A stretch of DNA of 64,000 nucleotides from Manis javanica (GCF_040802235.1 NC_133169.1:47251034-47315033), one strand, 5' to 3'. Shown: positions 1 through 13,240, numbered from the stretch's first letter. Numbers and translations: made by a program. Notes: generated by a model not told the origin, from the sequence alone.

Positions 1-2639
1 GTGTCTGTGCCTTAATTATCAAAGATATATATAATACAGCAAATTCTTCCTCATATTATAAATGGTTTAATAAAGTCCAAAGACCAAAGGATTCTTGAAA
101 CAGAGTCGATGCAGGTAGAGATGGAAACATCTCTGAAATGCCTGCCTGTATTTATAAATTTCCAAATCCCACCTGAACCTGGATCGCATGTATATATAAA
201 TCAGCAAATATAACTTGGTCACCTAGTCTGATGTGTCAGCACCAGCTGTTGTTGTGGCTTAGAAACCTGTACTGGGTCTGGGGCCCAGACCAAGACTGTC
301 CAGTGATGCAGGATTTGTCGATGCTCATGGGCAGGCTCACTCTCACTCTATTTGGTCCACTGGGGCTGATGCTCCTCGATCCAGAGCACCTCAGTACTGA
401 GCCATGAAAGTGCTGTTTGCACTTCTGTGGACGCTGGACACTACTTGTCTTACTGCTAGACTGAAATGCTGAAGCATCTCTACACAAATGCACTGTGTTT
501 AGCTGCCACATTGCAATTCTGCACATCCAATTTATTTAAGTGCTAAAATACAATTGCTCATTCTCTGACAAGGATAAAGAATCATCTGGTAATGGAGTTG
601 GTTCTGTAAAACACTTTTGAAAAACCATAAGATTTAGATATATTTGGCAGATAAATTCCTTCATAACAGAAAACTAGAATAGTAACATATTTCTCTCCCA
701 TTTATTCTAGAGAGAGCCTTGAACAAAGAGATAATCACAGAGAAACCATCTTTTTCTATATAATAATTTTGATAAGTGGTTTTTCTTATCACTGTTTAAG
801 CATGATTGGTGACAACTTGTGAATTAATGTCCTTTCTGGCTTACAGAATGATCTGTAGGGTTAATTTACATGTAAAAAATATATACATATCAGAATATAT
901 TTTAAACATGTAACATTAATTGAAAATGTTCACTAACTTTCATAAATTAGTTAAAAAGATTGTCAGAATTCATTCTTAACAATGAAGTTGGAAGATATTT
1001 TTGTAAGGATGCATAAGCAAATGTCATAAAAACTACATTGTCAGATAGAAGAGAGGTGTTTTGATTTTTAACTTCATTGTATGAAGATTTATATTTGTGA
1101 ATCCATTTGAGCAGAAAATAATCCACTTACTGTATTCTATGAGTTGATTATGTTTTGGCAAATGAGTTCATCCATACCATGTTCCTAATTATACTGTCTC
1201 ATGTGTGTGTGTGATTGTGCAGTAGCATGCACGTGAATGTGTGTCTGTTTCACTTAGTCACATGCTATCTTTTTTTTAACTCTGGGATTTTTCCCTTTTA
1301 ACTGTATGTGAGACAAAATACCTGAAATTTTCTATAAAATTCATGCTTATTTTAGAATAAATATATTTTGGATCATGGTTATGTATTTACAGGTGAAAGG
1401 ATCATTCTTAGCAATTAAATTGGATAATATGTTAGAAAAATAATATTTTCTCTTGTGTAGACAAGGAGTATTTTATCCTATCCAAAAGTGTTAAATAAAT
1501 GTTACTTACATATTGATCATGTATTAGTCTCTGGAAAGCTTTGATATAAAAGAGACTACTTCCTTATTACAGCAGTTCCATCTCTGACTTGAACTCTCCA
1601 ATCTCTGAAGAGTGTCTTCATCCAGGAAGATTTGTTCTCATCTAATGCAATAGAAGGAAGGAGCAGGCTGTATCCCAGCAGGAACAGGGAGAACTGTTTT
1701 CCTCTCACTGAAATAAGAACCTCTTCGAGGTGCTCAAAGACTGAGGCAAACTGTTACATCTGTAAGGTGTTGACATGTCCCTAGTCCTTTCAAGAACACC
1801 CAGGAGAGGAGGAGGTGGGACGGGAGGGACAAGGAGAGGTGGCTGCAGTTTGGGGACCTGGGGAATTAAACCACAGAATAAACTCACAGGTCAACTTGAG
1901 GGGAAAACGTTTCTTTTGTGACACTGGTTATGTGGAAAACGACCGGCTTAACAATTCAACATTAAGCTAGGAAATCTCCAAGAGAGTTAAAATCCCTGAA
2001 GATGATCTACCAAATTAATTTCTCCAGAACCTAGAAGTACAAAACCTTTCAATGAGCCATTATAAAAAAGGTATTGTCTAGAACAAGAAATTTTATAAGT
2101 AAAAGTTAAATATTAGGTCTTTACAATGTCTCTACATCTTTACTTACAAAGACATATAACATGACTTGAATATTCATAACATATGGAATATAGTAAAGAG
2201 TACATTTAAGTTAATTTCTGCCTTCATTTTCATGTTTCTTTGGTTTTGTATTAAAAATTATATTACCTAGGGGTTCTTTAAATATTATTTTAATTATGTT
2301 TTTGTTACAGATATTAATATTTTTAAATTAGGATTTAGGACTAGTTATAAAAACTGGCTAAAAATCTAGAAATATTAACATATGTGTTCTTCAAGGATGA
2401 TTAATTTCATGTAGCTGTCATTTCCTCCTGCTGAAATAGATGTGCTAATTCTTATTTTACTTGTTATTCTTTGCTATGTATTTTTTTTAATGATGAAAAA
2501 TAAAAGGAACCATAGCAAATACACATGTGTAGGAAATACTTAAATTATGGCCTGAATCACAGAAGGAACTTAAAATGCAACTCTAGAGAAAATGTTTTGA
2601 GGAAGGAATGTACTGCTTAGAAACCCAGAAGTGACTTCC

Positions 2640-3060
2640 CAAAGAATGTAGAATATGAGATACACATTTTGGATATGTAACATCTACAAGTAGAAGGCTG
2701 AGATTATGGACAAAGAATTGAAAAGAAGCCCTCTTTTTCTATGAAAAGGAGATTCTGTTCTATGAGGAAAGAGTTCAAGAAAGTTGCATAGCACCTGTGT
2801 CCCCCGTGAGGAAGCTCAAGGAGCTGAGGAAAGAAAATGGTCCCATCAGGGAAATACTTGCTAACATCAAGTTCAAGTTCCAGCCTCCCAAGGGGTCCTT
2901 TTGTTCCCGCTGTTCCTGCCGAGCTCACAGAGGCCCAGAATTGTCATGGAATCCCCAGGGATGTCAGGCCTCATGTGAAGAGTACAGTCATATTCTCTGG
3001 GCTGAGGGATGTGAAATCACCTGACGATATGATTTGGTTTAACAGAATTTGAGACCTGAA
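2640..3060 (+). other. Short degraded open segment, counterpart of 49,374-49,862
   Basis: This piece matches the longer open frame in copy B. Both encode a recognisable KLKELR...IREILAN stretch, but in copy A the reading is split between overlapping frames (2,797-3,024 and 2,837-3,052). I do not recognise the protein. It may be a decayed exon or an old repeat-derived frame. Conservation of some amino-acid sequence across the two copies is weak evidence of former coding and could equally reflect shared ancestry of non-coding DNA. Confidence 0.3.
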
Positions 3061-3239
3061 TATCTGCAATTACAAGAGAACTTCTAGGAGTCTCTTCTCT
3101 TTTCATACTTTATAATATTTTCATTATGTGAATCATAAGCCCTTTGAATAACTTAAGGGAATGAAAAATTTCAAACTTTTGTTTCATGTGTTATTTTAAA
3201 AAATTGTTATTTTGTGTAAGATATTATCTGTTGTTTAAA

Positions 3240-3990
3240 CACACCTCAAATTTGTGCAACCTTCACCTTGATGGAAACAGAACAAATAATAACTCATGGA
3301 ACACAAACCACAGACTCTGAGAAAATATTTGCAAGTAATAGATACAATAAGAGACTGTTATCTGATCTATACAACAGCATATATGCATAATTCTTGTCAC
3401 TCAACTAAGGAAAAAACTTAAAACACTGAAAAATAATGACAGCCATTCCACACCTAAATATTTATCCAAGAAAACAGAAAGACTTGAAGAGAAGTGCTTT
3501 TTATTAGTTTATCTGTAACAGGCTAAAATTAGAAACTATAGATATATCCATCAACAGAGAAGGGATGGAAGAATTATGGCATATCCTATATTTTAAAACT
3601 ACTTCACAATAATTGAATAAACTACTGATACCCAACAACCTCATGGATGAGACTCAAAATAATTATGATCTGTGATGAAGCCCCACAAAAACAATCACAT
3701 GCTTCCTGTGTGTATAACTAGGGAATTCAAACAAATCTCTAGTCAGCGAAAGCAGATCAGAGGTTGGGGATTTAGAAGACAGGGAAGATGAGATGGAGAG
3801 ATGACCACAGAGCCCCAGGAAACCACTGGGTGTGGTGTTTATGTTTATTATTTTGATGTGTGGTAATGATTTCAAAGGTATATACATTTGCCTAAACTTA
3901 TTAAATGATATACTGCAAATATGTAGATTATTGCATATTAAATCACACTTTAACTTAAAATAAAACAACAAAAAACCTAGGGTACTAGGT
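3240..3990 (+). repeat. Old L1 fragment, 3' end, sense
   Basis: The segment reads like the degraded ORF2 C-terminus and 3' UTR of an ancient L1: an AACAGCATATATGCATAATTC-like stretch, a ...CCATCAACAGAGAAGGGATGG... block, and the target-region phrase TGGATGAGACTCAAAATAATTATGAT. It is shared with copy B (50,060-50,660), so it predates the duplication. Confidence 0.6.
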
Positions 3991-4019
3991 ATTTTTCTTC
4001 CTGTCTTTGGTGTCATATA

Positions 4020-5385
4020 ACCTTGTCAAGGAACTCACTGTATAAGGTTTTTTCTAGGAGTTTAATGATTTCAGGTGTCATGTTGAAGTGTTTATATCAT
4101 ATTGAGTTTATTTTTGTGTAGTGTGTAAGTGATCCATTTTCATTACTTTGCTTGTGGCTGTCCACTATTCCCAACATAATTTATGGAATATACCATGTGT
4201 ATATTCTTGGATCTTTGCCATAAATTAATCAAATATATATACATATGGGTTTATATCTGTGCTATTTTCTTCATTGATCTGTGTATCTCTTTTATGACAA
4301 CACCACATTCTTTTGTTCACTATAGCCTTATAGTATAGTTTGAAGTCAGGGCACATGATGTATCCAGGTTTGTACTTCTTTTTCAAAATTTGTATGGCTC
4401 TCTGGGTCATTATACCATGAAAATATTAAGATTGTTTGTCAATATCTATGAAATATGCCAGTGGAATTTTTATAGGGATTGCATTCCATCTGTAGATGTT
4501 TTGAGTAGTATGGACATGTTAACAATATTTAACAATATTAGTTTTTCCATACCATTGGCATGGAATATATTCACAATTATTTGTGTCTTTTCCAATTATT
4601 TTCCTTGATTCTTTTAGTTTTTAATACACAGATAATTCTCTTCCTGGTTATTATTTTTTTCAGTTGTAAGTGAGTTTGTAAATGAGTACTGTGTTGAATA
4701 GAAGTGGGACTGCAGGCATTCTTTGCTTTTTTCCTCAGGGTAGAGGAAATTATTTCAGCTCTTCATGTTGAGTATGTTAGTTTTTTTTTTCCATAAATGA
4801 CCATTATTTTGAGGTAATTTCCCTCTATATCTACTTTGTTTAGATTTTTTAGTTTGAATGTATTATGAATTTTGTGAAATAATTTTTGGGCATCTTATGA
4901 AATAATCATGATTTTTATCCTTCATTTTGATCCTTCCTGGGAGTTTTTTTGTTTGTTTTGTTTTATTACCCATTCAATGTCATTACTGTTAATTTGTTCA
5001 AATTTTCTCTTTATTCCTGGGTCAGTCTTGGATGATTGTACATTTCTAGAAATTTATCCCATTTTTCTAGGCTGTCCAATTTATTGCCATATAGTTTGTA
5101 TCATTTTCATATAACTTTTAAAATTTATGTGATATAAGTGGTAACTTCTTTTCCTCATCTGATTTTATTTTAGTGCCCTCTCCTTTTTTTCTTGGTAACT
5201 ATGACTATTTGTTTTCTGTACCTTCTCAAAGAACCAGGTCATGTTACTGATTTTTTTCTGTCATTTCATTGGTCTCTATTTTATTTATTTCTTTGGTCTT
5301 TATTATGTCTCTCCTTCTCCTACCTTTTGGCTTGGTTTGTTCTTCTTTCCTTACTGCCTTTTCCTGTAGTTGTTAGGGCCTGTGC
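4020..5385 (-). repeat. Old L1 ORF2 fragment, antisense
   Basis: The plus strand carries the reverse complement of L1 ORF2 (for example the phrases around 4,150-4,600 corresponding to the reverse-transcriptase C-terminal region, and 4,920-5,330 toward the N-terminus). Reading frames are broken throughout. The equivalent fragment in copy B lies at 50,700-51,531 and continues on both sides of younger L1 insertions, so this L1 was present before the duplication. Confidence 0.7.
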
Positions 5386-6690
5386 TGCCAGTGAGGGAGA
5401 CGGAGCCCTTGGAGCTGGCTCCTGCGTGTGCTGACCAGCCGGGCTGAAGGCCGCCTGGAGAAGCGTCATGCGTCTGCTCCTTCTCTGGAGGGAGCTCCCT
5501 AGGCCCCACCCCTGCAGCACACGTCTCAAGGCGAGCACAATTTTCAAACTGCTGCTTCTGTGTTGGGTCTTAGGAGGACTAACGGAACACACCTGTCCGT
5601 AAGTGAGGGAGACTCAGTGCCCATTACTGCCCCTGCGACTCCCTGGTGTCCAGCCTCATTAATAATAAAGGACCAATGGATCACGGACTTGTCTTCCCAG
5701 AGCAGATCCCCCGGGCCAGGTGTGCCGTGCTCCTGAGCATTTACCTGTTTTCTGACCCATTACTCTCCCTCCTGCTTCTAGGCTGGGATGGAGGAAGATC
5801 ATGAATCCCAGCTGACCATGCTTCTGCCCCTTTATCTTTGCCATTTGTAGAATATCTGTTCTGCAGTCTTCAGGTCACTCTCAGATTTATTGTATTTAAT
5901 GTAGCTCTTTCCTTGGTGTGCACTTTGGAAGAGGTTTTCACAGTGACCTCCCCTTCCGCTGACTCCCTATTGGTATATGATTTTTCATAGCAGCTTATTA
6001 TGAACCTTGCATTTCTGTGGTACCAGTTGGAAAGCCTCCTCTGTCATTTACAATGTTGTATTGTGGCTTATCTGTGTTTTCTTTTTTATTTTAGGTATTT
6101 GTTAATATTGTTTACCTTTTCAAATAAGCCCCATGTGTCATGGAGCCTGTAGGTTATTTATTAATTAAAAATGTTAGTATGGCATGCTGAATAAGGAGAC
6201 ACTAGTCACCCGTACTAGATAGTCAGGAAAAACTCTCAGCATCTGAGCTCTCATTTTGAAGACAAGAAAACCTCAGGTTAATGTATAATTTTAATATGCC
6301 CCTGCAAAGCAAGAGAAGGTATAATTTATTATTTTAAAATCTCACAAATTTCTGCACAATGAACTTGGGGGAGGGAACTCCTGCGGCCCAGGTTATGACT
6401 GAGCAGAAGTTAGACAGCAGGGGGAGGAGCACATCATACTAACCAGTGACTGTGGGGAAGACTGTATCATTTCGCAGGCTCAACTCTAAGAGATTATTTT
6501 AAATGGTGGCCTGGGAAAAGCACAGTGGAAATTGTGATGGGACTAAGCTCAGGTCTTTGTTTTGACATTCAGACTCTGATTGTGAGCAAGGTTGTCATAC
6601 TGTAAAATGCCTAGGCAGCAACTCAAAATGTATGTTTTCTCATCACAAACCAACACTTGCATTGGTTAAACTTTTCTATTGCTTTCTTTC
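5386..6690. other. Non-L1 interval inside old L1, GC-rich at its left end
   Basis: L1 similarity stops near 5,385 and resumes near 6,690 at about the same point of the element, so this 1.3-kb interval appears to be inserted. Its first 500 bases (5,386-5,880) are clearly richer in GC than the surroundings and contain small open frames on the minus strand (5,320-5,592; 5,659-5,844) that I do not recognise. The rest is AT-rich and featureless to me. Confidence 0.4.
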
Positions 6691-9600
6691 TTCTAACTTT
6701 TGACTCATTTTGTTGTTTTATTTTTTTAGTTTCTGGGAACATAGATTTACGTTGTTTATTTGAGAGGTTTCTTGTTTCTTAATGTAGGTGTTTATTACCA
6801 TGAACTTCCCATATGGAACTTTTTCTGCATCCTATAATTTTCAGTATGTTGTGTTTCTGTTTTCATTTGTCTCAAAACACTTAGTTTTTCTACTTTGATT
6901 TCTTCTTCATTCCATTTTTTGTTTTTTTCATAACACTTTTGGCTTTTTTACATCATTAGCTTTCTCTATTTTTCATCCTTATTGATTTTAGTTTCAAATA
7001 ATTGTTGTCAGAGAAGATACTTTGTGTGGGTTCAGTCTTACTGAATTTGTTAAGACCTGTTTTGAGGCCTAACAGTTGATCTGTCCCAGAAGACGTCATA
7101 TGTTTGCTGGGAAGATTCTGCTCTTGTCCACTACTACGTTCTGTATATTTCTCTTAGCCCCATTTGGTCTACATTGTTCAAATTCTGTTTGCTTATTGCT
7201 ATTCAATCTGGTGATCCATTATTCTTTGCTTCTTATGTATGTTGTTATGCATTGTGATATCATTATGCTTTTATGTTTTTATCATGTACTTTTGTGTAAT
7301 AATACCCATTTTCATTGTAGTTATCATGCAACTTAAACATCATTTCTTAATATGTAACACTTTAAGTTAACAACTGAAGTTCAATAGCATTCCTGACCTT
7401 TGTACTTTTACTTCTTGTCCCCCTTACCTGTTAGGTAATGGACACTACAGTTTCTATATTTTTAAACATATTTTGTATCCAACAGATTATTTTTATGATG
7501 GATTTATTTTGCAGTATTTATTTTTAACTTTTGATCTAGAGATGTAAATGTAAGTTTTAAGGTGCAGTTTTACTGTATCAGAGAATCAAACTTTGAATAT
7601 ATTTTAACTCTTACCAGTGACTTTTACCCTATCTTCTTATATTATGATGATAATTATAGTCATTTTACTTCCACTCAGCTAACTCCCTTTAGCATTTCTT
7701 GTAAAGCAGGTGTAATGGTGATGAAGGTCCTCAGATTTTGCTTTGGAAAGTCTTTGTCATTCATTTCTAAACTGCAGCTCTGCTGCTTATGGAAATCCTG
7801 CTTGCCGGGATGTTTTTTCTCTCATTATTTGATTTCATCATTTTTTTCTCTCCCAGCCTGGAAATTTTTGTTGACTAATACCCTGACAATATCATGGTGT
7901 TTCTGTCAGGGTCTGGGGGGTGCCTTTGAGGTTTTGGGGCAATGCGAAGAACAAAGAAGGCAGCAGGAGTCATCATGGAGGGTGCTCAGAGCAGCCGCTT
8001 TATTCTGCACACAGCTGTACTTCTTATACTGCTATACCACTAATTCATGGTTACGTAAATGTTTTAAGATGTGCACACGTGTGGCCTTCATGGTCGGGCG
8101 TCTAGCCTTCAAGGCTTTTATCTAACTCCTTCCCATGGGTACAACAGGTTTCTCAAGGCCAGACACATCTGGGGTGAAGCAGTGGGCAGCTGTCCTCATA
8201 GAACAGTAGGGGAAGTGGGGGGCTTCTCTACGGTTTCCCATGTAAAAATTTCTCTCTCTTTTGTAGCCACTTATGAAACTCTATTTCTCACTGACTTTGG
8301 ACCATTTCCTTCTAATGTATCTCAGCACAGTCCTAACTGTGATCAACATTTTTGGGTTATTTGATCTCTTATGGATCTTAATGCATTTTTCTCATGTTTG
8401 GGAGTTTTCAGGCCTTATTGCTTTGAATACACATTTTGTTCTTTCTCTTTCTCTTTTCTTGATGGAATTCCCATAATGAGGATATTGTTACTTTTGGTTA
8501 TATCTACAATTTCTATAAGGTGTTACCGCTTTTTAACAGGCTTTTTCCATTTCCTTCTCTGGTTAATTTCAGCCGTCTTGTGTTCTAGGGGACAGATTTA
8601 TTTGACATGGTTAAGTTATCTGCTGAAGTTCTATTGAATTCTGCAGCTTATTGAGTGTCTCAGCTCTAAGATACTTTTGATATGTTTATTTCTTTTTGAA
8701 TTTCTTTGTGTGTACCTGCCTTGTTTTTCTAGTTTCACTTGGTTGTCTCTGTGTTCTTGTATTTCCCTAACATTTTCAGGAGGATTTCTTGGATTTTCCA
8801 GTCTGGTATTTCAGAAATCTCCATTTCTTTTGAGTCAGTTATTGGAGGGGTGTTGGTTTCCTCAGGTGGAGCTATGTTTCCCTAGGTCTCCCTATACCCT
8901 GGGTGGGTGGCTGCGCATTCCAGCAGGTGGGCACGTTGTCCAGGCTTCAGGTTTGCTCAGTCAGGGACAGTGCACACCAGTCAGCCCAGGCTGGTTTCTG
9001 GGTGCGTCTGCTGGTTGTGTCCTAGGGCACGTGGGGCTTCCTATCAGTGTTTGGTATCAGGTGAGGCCCTGGGCTGGGATCTGCTGTCAGGGGCAGGAGC
9101 CCCTGCATGACAATACTGAAAGAGACTCCTGACTCAGTGTCCTGCCCAGACAAGGGTGTAGAATGTGCTCTGTGTTTGCCTTGGCTTGCTGGCAGGCTTC
9201 CTAAGTGATTGGGACAGTTAATGTACTCAGCAGTGTGGAGCTGTATTAATGTGTTTCTCTGCCCCTGCTGGATAACAAAACTGGGCCCACGACCTGCAAT
9301 GGCATGGCTCATTGTCTGTGGACCCAAACTGGGTAAGACTGGGCACTAGATTCGCTGGCGGAACAGAGCTGCAGGTTTCCTTTGCAGGTGGTAAATCCAC
9401 AGGCTGTGCTCTCTGTTGAAGTGCTACTGGCAGAAGGACTGTTGCTTTGCTTTGCAGTTTCCCTTTTACTCTGATCTGGCTGCTTATCCAGGTGGGCTGT
9501 GTTATCTATTCAGCAGTCAGTGGGGCTGCTATTAGATCCCTACCCATGAAGAACCAGAGGGCTGGTCCCAGTTCCCTGCAGGTGCTCCTGGTCTTGCCTT

Positions 9601-10100
9601 AGAACCACGGGGGTAGAGCCCCATTTAGCAGGGGTGGGGGTGAATCAGCTCTTCTGCCAGGGCAGCCCGGGCTTCAGTTCTAATCAAGGTCTTTGTTTTG
9701 ATCAAGCCCACCTGCTCCCAGGTTCTCTGCATAAATGCTGCCCCTGCCTCTGCTGCACAGATGATCAGTGTGATGGCCACACTGTCTCCTCGACCCCTGC
9801 TGATTTATACAACTTCCAGGTGCTCCAACAACTACCAGGTGGTGGCAGGGCCAGGAGCTACACTCAGCAGTGCTCCCAGCCGTGATCAGCTCCCTGCTTG
9901 AAGGGGAAGGTAAAGCAGGTTCCAGGGGGGTGGGAGCCTGCACTGGAGACCTCGCCCAAGCAGACCTTGCTCTGCCACAGCCTTTGGTTGGAATGAGGCA
10001 CTCTCATGGCCGTGGACATGAGCAAAGCTACGACCTTGGAGACCTCCTTGCAGGTAGGAGCTCAGTCTGCTAACACCTGAGTGTTGGTTGTGGGAACCCT
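6690..10100 (-). repeat. Old L1, antisense: ORF2 N-end, ORF1 and 5' UTR
   Basis: Going rightward the plus strand runs backwards through an ancient L1: the endonuclease part of ORF2 near 6,690-7,560, ORF1-like coiled-coil sequence near 8,260-8,680, and a GC-rich 5' UTR-like stretch near 8,850-10,080. An LTR (7,904-8,240) is inserted into it. All reading frames are decayed. The GC-rich part yields several overlapping open frames on both strands (for example 8,677-9,132) that I regard as by-products of composition. Confidence 0.55.
7904..8240 (-). mobile_element. Solo LTR, probably ERV2/ERVK-like
   Basis: On the minus strand this reads as an LTR beginning TGGGAAACCG at 8,240 and ending ...CCCTGACA at 7,904, with TG...CA termini, about 337 bp. 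It contains an AGTATAAGAAG TATA-like box near 8,020 and, about 20 bp further, AATAAA at roughly 7,998-8,003. The short distance from poly(A) signal to the 3' end resembles beta-like (class II) LTRs. It interrupts an old antisense L1. No clear target duplication or internal retroviral sequence is visible beside it. Confidence 0.6.
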
Positions 10101-10149
10101 CCCCCTTCTCTGGACAAGCAGACACCCAGGGGTTTATGATATGACCATG

Positions 10150-11190
10150 TTTAGTTTTGTAAGAAAGTGCCACAGTTTCTTCCAAAGGGACTATCATTTT
10201 GTTTTCTCACAGAAAAGTATAAAGTTTCTGTGGCTCAACATCCTTGGCAGCATTTGATGTAAATTTTATGGGCTTTTGACATTTCTCAACATTCAATGGT
10301 TATCTCCTTGATGCTTTAATTTGCATTTCTGTGATGACACATGATGTGGGATACTTATTTATGTGCTTATTTGGTATCTCTGTGATGGCTTTGATGAGGC
10401 ATCTGTGAAGGTCTTTGGAACATTTTAAAGTCAGATTGTATTGTTGGATATTTTTAAGAGTTCTTTGCATATTTGGGATATTAGTCTTTTAGTAGATGTG
10501 GTTTTTACCAATATTTTTTCCTAGTCTGTGGCTTGTCTTTTCATTCTTTTGACAGTGGTCCTCACAAGAAGGAATTTTAAATTTTAGTGAAATTCTGACT
10601 GTTGATTATTTGTTTTTTTTGCATCATGCCTTTGTTGTATCTAAAAGTTTATCACCAAGCCCAGGGTCATCTATGATTTTGTTGATCTTTTTGTTTTCTC
10701 CATAAATACCCATAAGTGCTGCATCCCAAACATTTTGGAATATTGTGTTTCCATTTGCATTTGCATCAAGGTATTTTTTTATTTTGTTTCATGACACATT
10801 GGTTGTTTAATGGAATGTTCAGTCTCCATGTGTTTGCATTTTTTCATGTTACTTTTGTAATTCTAGTTTTAGTCCATTGTGGTCAGAAAAGATGCTTGAT
10901 ATTACTCCAGTCTTCTTGTTTGTTGAGACTTCTTTTGTGGCCTAACATTGATCTCTCACCAAGAATGTTCCATGTGCGCTTGAAAAGAATGTGTTTTTCC
11001 TGTTCAGATGGAATGTTCTGTGTGCCTCAGTAAGTCCATCCATTCCAACATGACATTTAAGGCCCAAGTTTCCTTACTGATTTTACTGGCTGATCTATCC
11101 ACTGATGTAAGTGAGGTACTGTAGTCCCCTACTATTAATGTATTAATGTTTCTTCATCCTTTTTGTCTCTTAGTATTTGCCTTATATATT
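10150..11190 (-). repeat. Old L1 ORF2 fragments, antisense
   Basis: 10,200-10,600 is the reverse complement of the ORF2 C-terminal region. From about 10,710 the sequence jumps to the endonuclease region (the CATCCCAAACATTTTGGAAT block), so the middle of ORF2 is missing, or two fragments adjoin. The frames are decayed. Confidence 0.6.
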
Positions 11191-12640
11191 TAGAAAGAAA
11201 TCATGATGATGCAAGAGAGAGATAAAGAGAGCAATTGCTGAACTGATTCCCTAGAGTCGGGAAGAGGGCTGAGAGCTAAAGCTCAAAGAGAGGAATGGGT
11301 TCAGATAAGAGGACTGACACTTCACCTGTGGTCACAGAGGGGAGCTGGGTGTGTGATTCTGAGTCTGGTAGGTAGTGGTCAGAGCACTGGAGGAACTGCC
11401 TGTGAGATACGTGATCTCCTCTGTTTCCTCAGGATCATCTCTCAGCTCCAGTTAACCCTGTTTTGAGCTGCTTAGTGATAACCAGGAAGGATCTCATAAA
11501 AATTCCTACTCTGTTGCCTGAAACAATGTCTGTCAGTAGCTGGTGCTGGGTGGCCACGCAGTAAGAAGGGGCTTCTCTTTCTGGATTAAATGATTTCTTT
11601 CATGTTATGTTGTAATATAAATCGAAGTTTCTATGATATTAGGTAAAGAGTTGTGAATCATTTCAAAGAGAAAACTTTTCCATCAATTACTCCAAAGTAT
11701 TCATTGTACACAAGGGTATAAAAGTTACTTCCATTTTCATTTTCATCTAATCTTTTATTTTCTTATAAAGAAATGTATACATCCATTTAAAAGATAGTAA
11801 AATGTATTTGCACAATGGGAAAATATGATATTCCTGCCAAAAATAAATTGGGGTACTTAGCTCATATATGGAGTTTGACCAAAGATGTATACAAAAATAG
11901 TATTAAATTTTGTGATGCAAAGTCAAAAAATATATATACAGTACTTACACAAACTGGAATAAAATTATATAACTTTAGGAAAATATTAACAGCATGCATC
12001 AATTAGCTTTGTAGCATAGCAAGGCTGCTGAGGGCTCTGTGGCATAAAATAGCCATTATTTAGCCATTAGTCTGAGGGATCTCGCATGGGCTTGTGCGTG
12101 TGTTTGCTGCATGGGCTAGCTGGAGCCTGCTGAGCGATGGGTAATTTTGGATGCTCTATATTCCATCTGAAAATGAATTTCTGTCCTCACGGGGCAATGG
12201 TGATGACTGGTACTATGAGTGTCACAAATGAGCTCATTCCCCAAGGCTTGTTCACATGGTTGTCTCAGAGTTCAGAGCACAGGAATAAGGCAAGTCCCAA
12301 AGAGACCAAGTGCTTTTCAAGACCCCATATTACACCTGTAATGTCACATTGGCTGAGGGCAATCACATGGTCAGTGTGAGCATCTATATCCAAAGGTGTA
12401 GTTAGTGGGATGGGAAATATTTGGGCCATTTTTCATCAGTCTCCCACAGTCCAGCTTAGCTACACTGGCCCAGTAGGAACATAACAATCTAGTTTATAGA
12501 CCATTCTTACTTAAGGGGTTCTATCTTGTTTGGGGATGACCTGGACTACTTATTTTTAGTATCTTGTAAAGCTGCATTTGTCTGGGAATGCCACAACCAG
12601 TTTGCTGATTGCTGGGGTAGCTGTCATCAGTGAGGGCAGG
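11190..12640. other. Intergenic, no gene seen
   Basis: The interval is mostly AT-rich. Around 12,060-12,420 there is a better-balanced stretch resembling an ancient interspersed repeat that I cannot assign. The open frame at 11,815-12,006 is short and low-complexity. I see no tRNA, conserved exon or promoter. Confidence 0.5.
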
Positions 12641-13020
12641 TTTTCTCTTTCTCATGTGTCATCAGTTCATATGCACTAGTTGATATATAATATTCGTTTC
12701 AAATACACAACACAGTGATCCAGCAGTTTCCTATGTTAGTAAATCCTCACCCCAGCTAGTGGAGTACTAACATAGGAAGCTGTCACAGAGCCACAGGCTA
12801 TGTTCTGCAGGCAGTATCAGCAGCCCCGTGGCCACCTTACACTATGATGGAGATTTCTGGGGCCCTTTATCCCCCTCACTTTCCCCACCCACACTCTCCA
12901 TCCCCTCCCCCAAAGTAACATCCAGTCACTTCTCTGTGGCTAGAAGTCTACTGCTTTTAAATTTTGTTTTTAGATTCTACATATAAGTGAAATCACATGG
13001 TATAATTTGTTAATGACTCT

Positions 13021-13030
13021 AGCTCCTTTT
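13021..13030. repeat. Target-site duplication, left copy
   Basis: AGCTCCTTTT, identical to 13,231-13,240, brackets the short L1 insertion between them. Confidence 0.7.
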
Positions 13031-13230
13031 TTTAAAAAATTTATTTTGTTGTCATTAATCTACAATTACATGAAGAATATTATGTTTACTAGGGTCCCCC
13101 CTTCACCAATTCCCCCCCACAAACCCCATTACAGTACTGTCCGTCAGCGTAGTAAGATGCTGCAGAATCACTACTTGTCTTCTCTGTGCTGCACAGCCCT
13201 CCCCGTGCCCCCCCCCACATTTTACATGCC
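13031..13230 (-). mobile_element. 5'-truncated L1 insertion (3' UTR only)
   Basis: About 200 bp of L1 3' UTR, minus orientation, with its A-rich tail at the left edge (seen as a T-rich run followed by AAAAAATTTATTTTG). The sequence is close to the 3' UTR of the fresh L1 at 61,120-61,420: shared blocks include ACATGAAGAATA(T/C)TATGTTTACTA and the CAGAATCACTACTTGTC region. A perfect 10-bp target duplication flanks it, as expected for target-primed reverse transcription. It ends at its tail and carries no extra 3' sequence, unlike the copy at 61 kb. Confidence 0.8.
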
Positions 13231-13240
13231 AGCTCCTTTT
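13231..13240. repeat. Target-site duplication, right copy
   Basis: AGCTCCTTTT, a perfect repeat of 13,021-13,030. Confidence 0.7.

Larger units (their letters stand above)
1..5385. other. Duplicated segment, copy A
   Basis: Most of this interval can be aligned by eye with 40,771 onward (copy B). Matching anchors are the opening bases with about 40,775, the block near 230-400 with 41,000-41,180, the block at 1,560-1,900 with 42,350-42,700, 2,560-3,060 with 49,278-49,760, and 3,640-4,020 with 50,370-50,770. The copies differ by many substitutions and small indels, so the duplication is not recent. Copy A lacks the 6-kb L1 that interrupts copy B. The left edge lies outside the window. No gene is evident in 1-3,240; I see only AT-rich non-coding DNA and a GT-rich patch near 1,203-1,250. 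Confidence 0.75.

Noticed and set aside
7562-8125. 187-codon plus-strand frame
   Set aside because: Runs from old L1 into an LTR across the insertion boundary at 7,904, so it cannot be an ancestral gene.
8677-10197. Cluster of overlapping frames on both strands in GC-rich DNA
   Set aside because: Explained by the composition of an old L1 5' UTR-like region; no frame looks like a protein.
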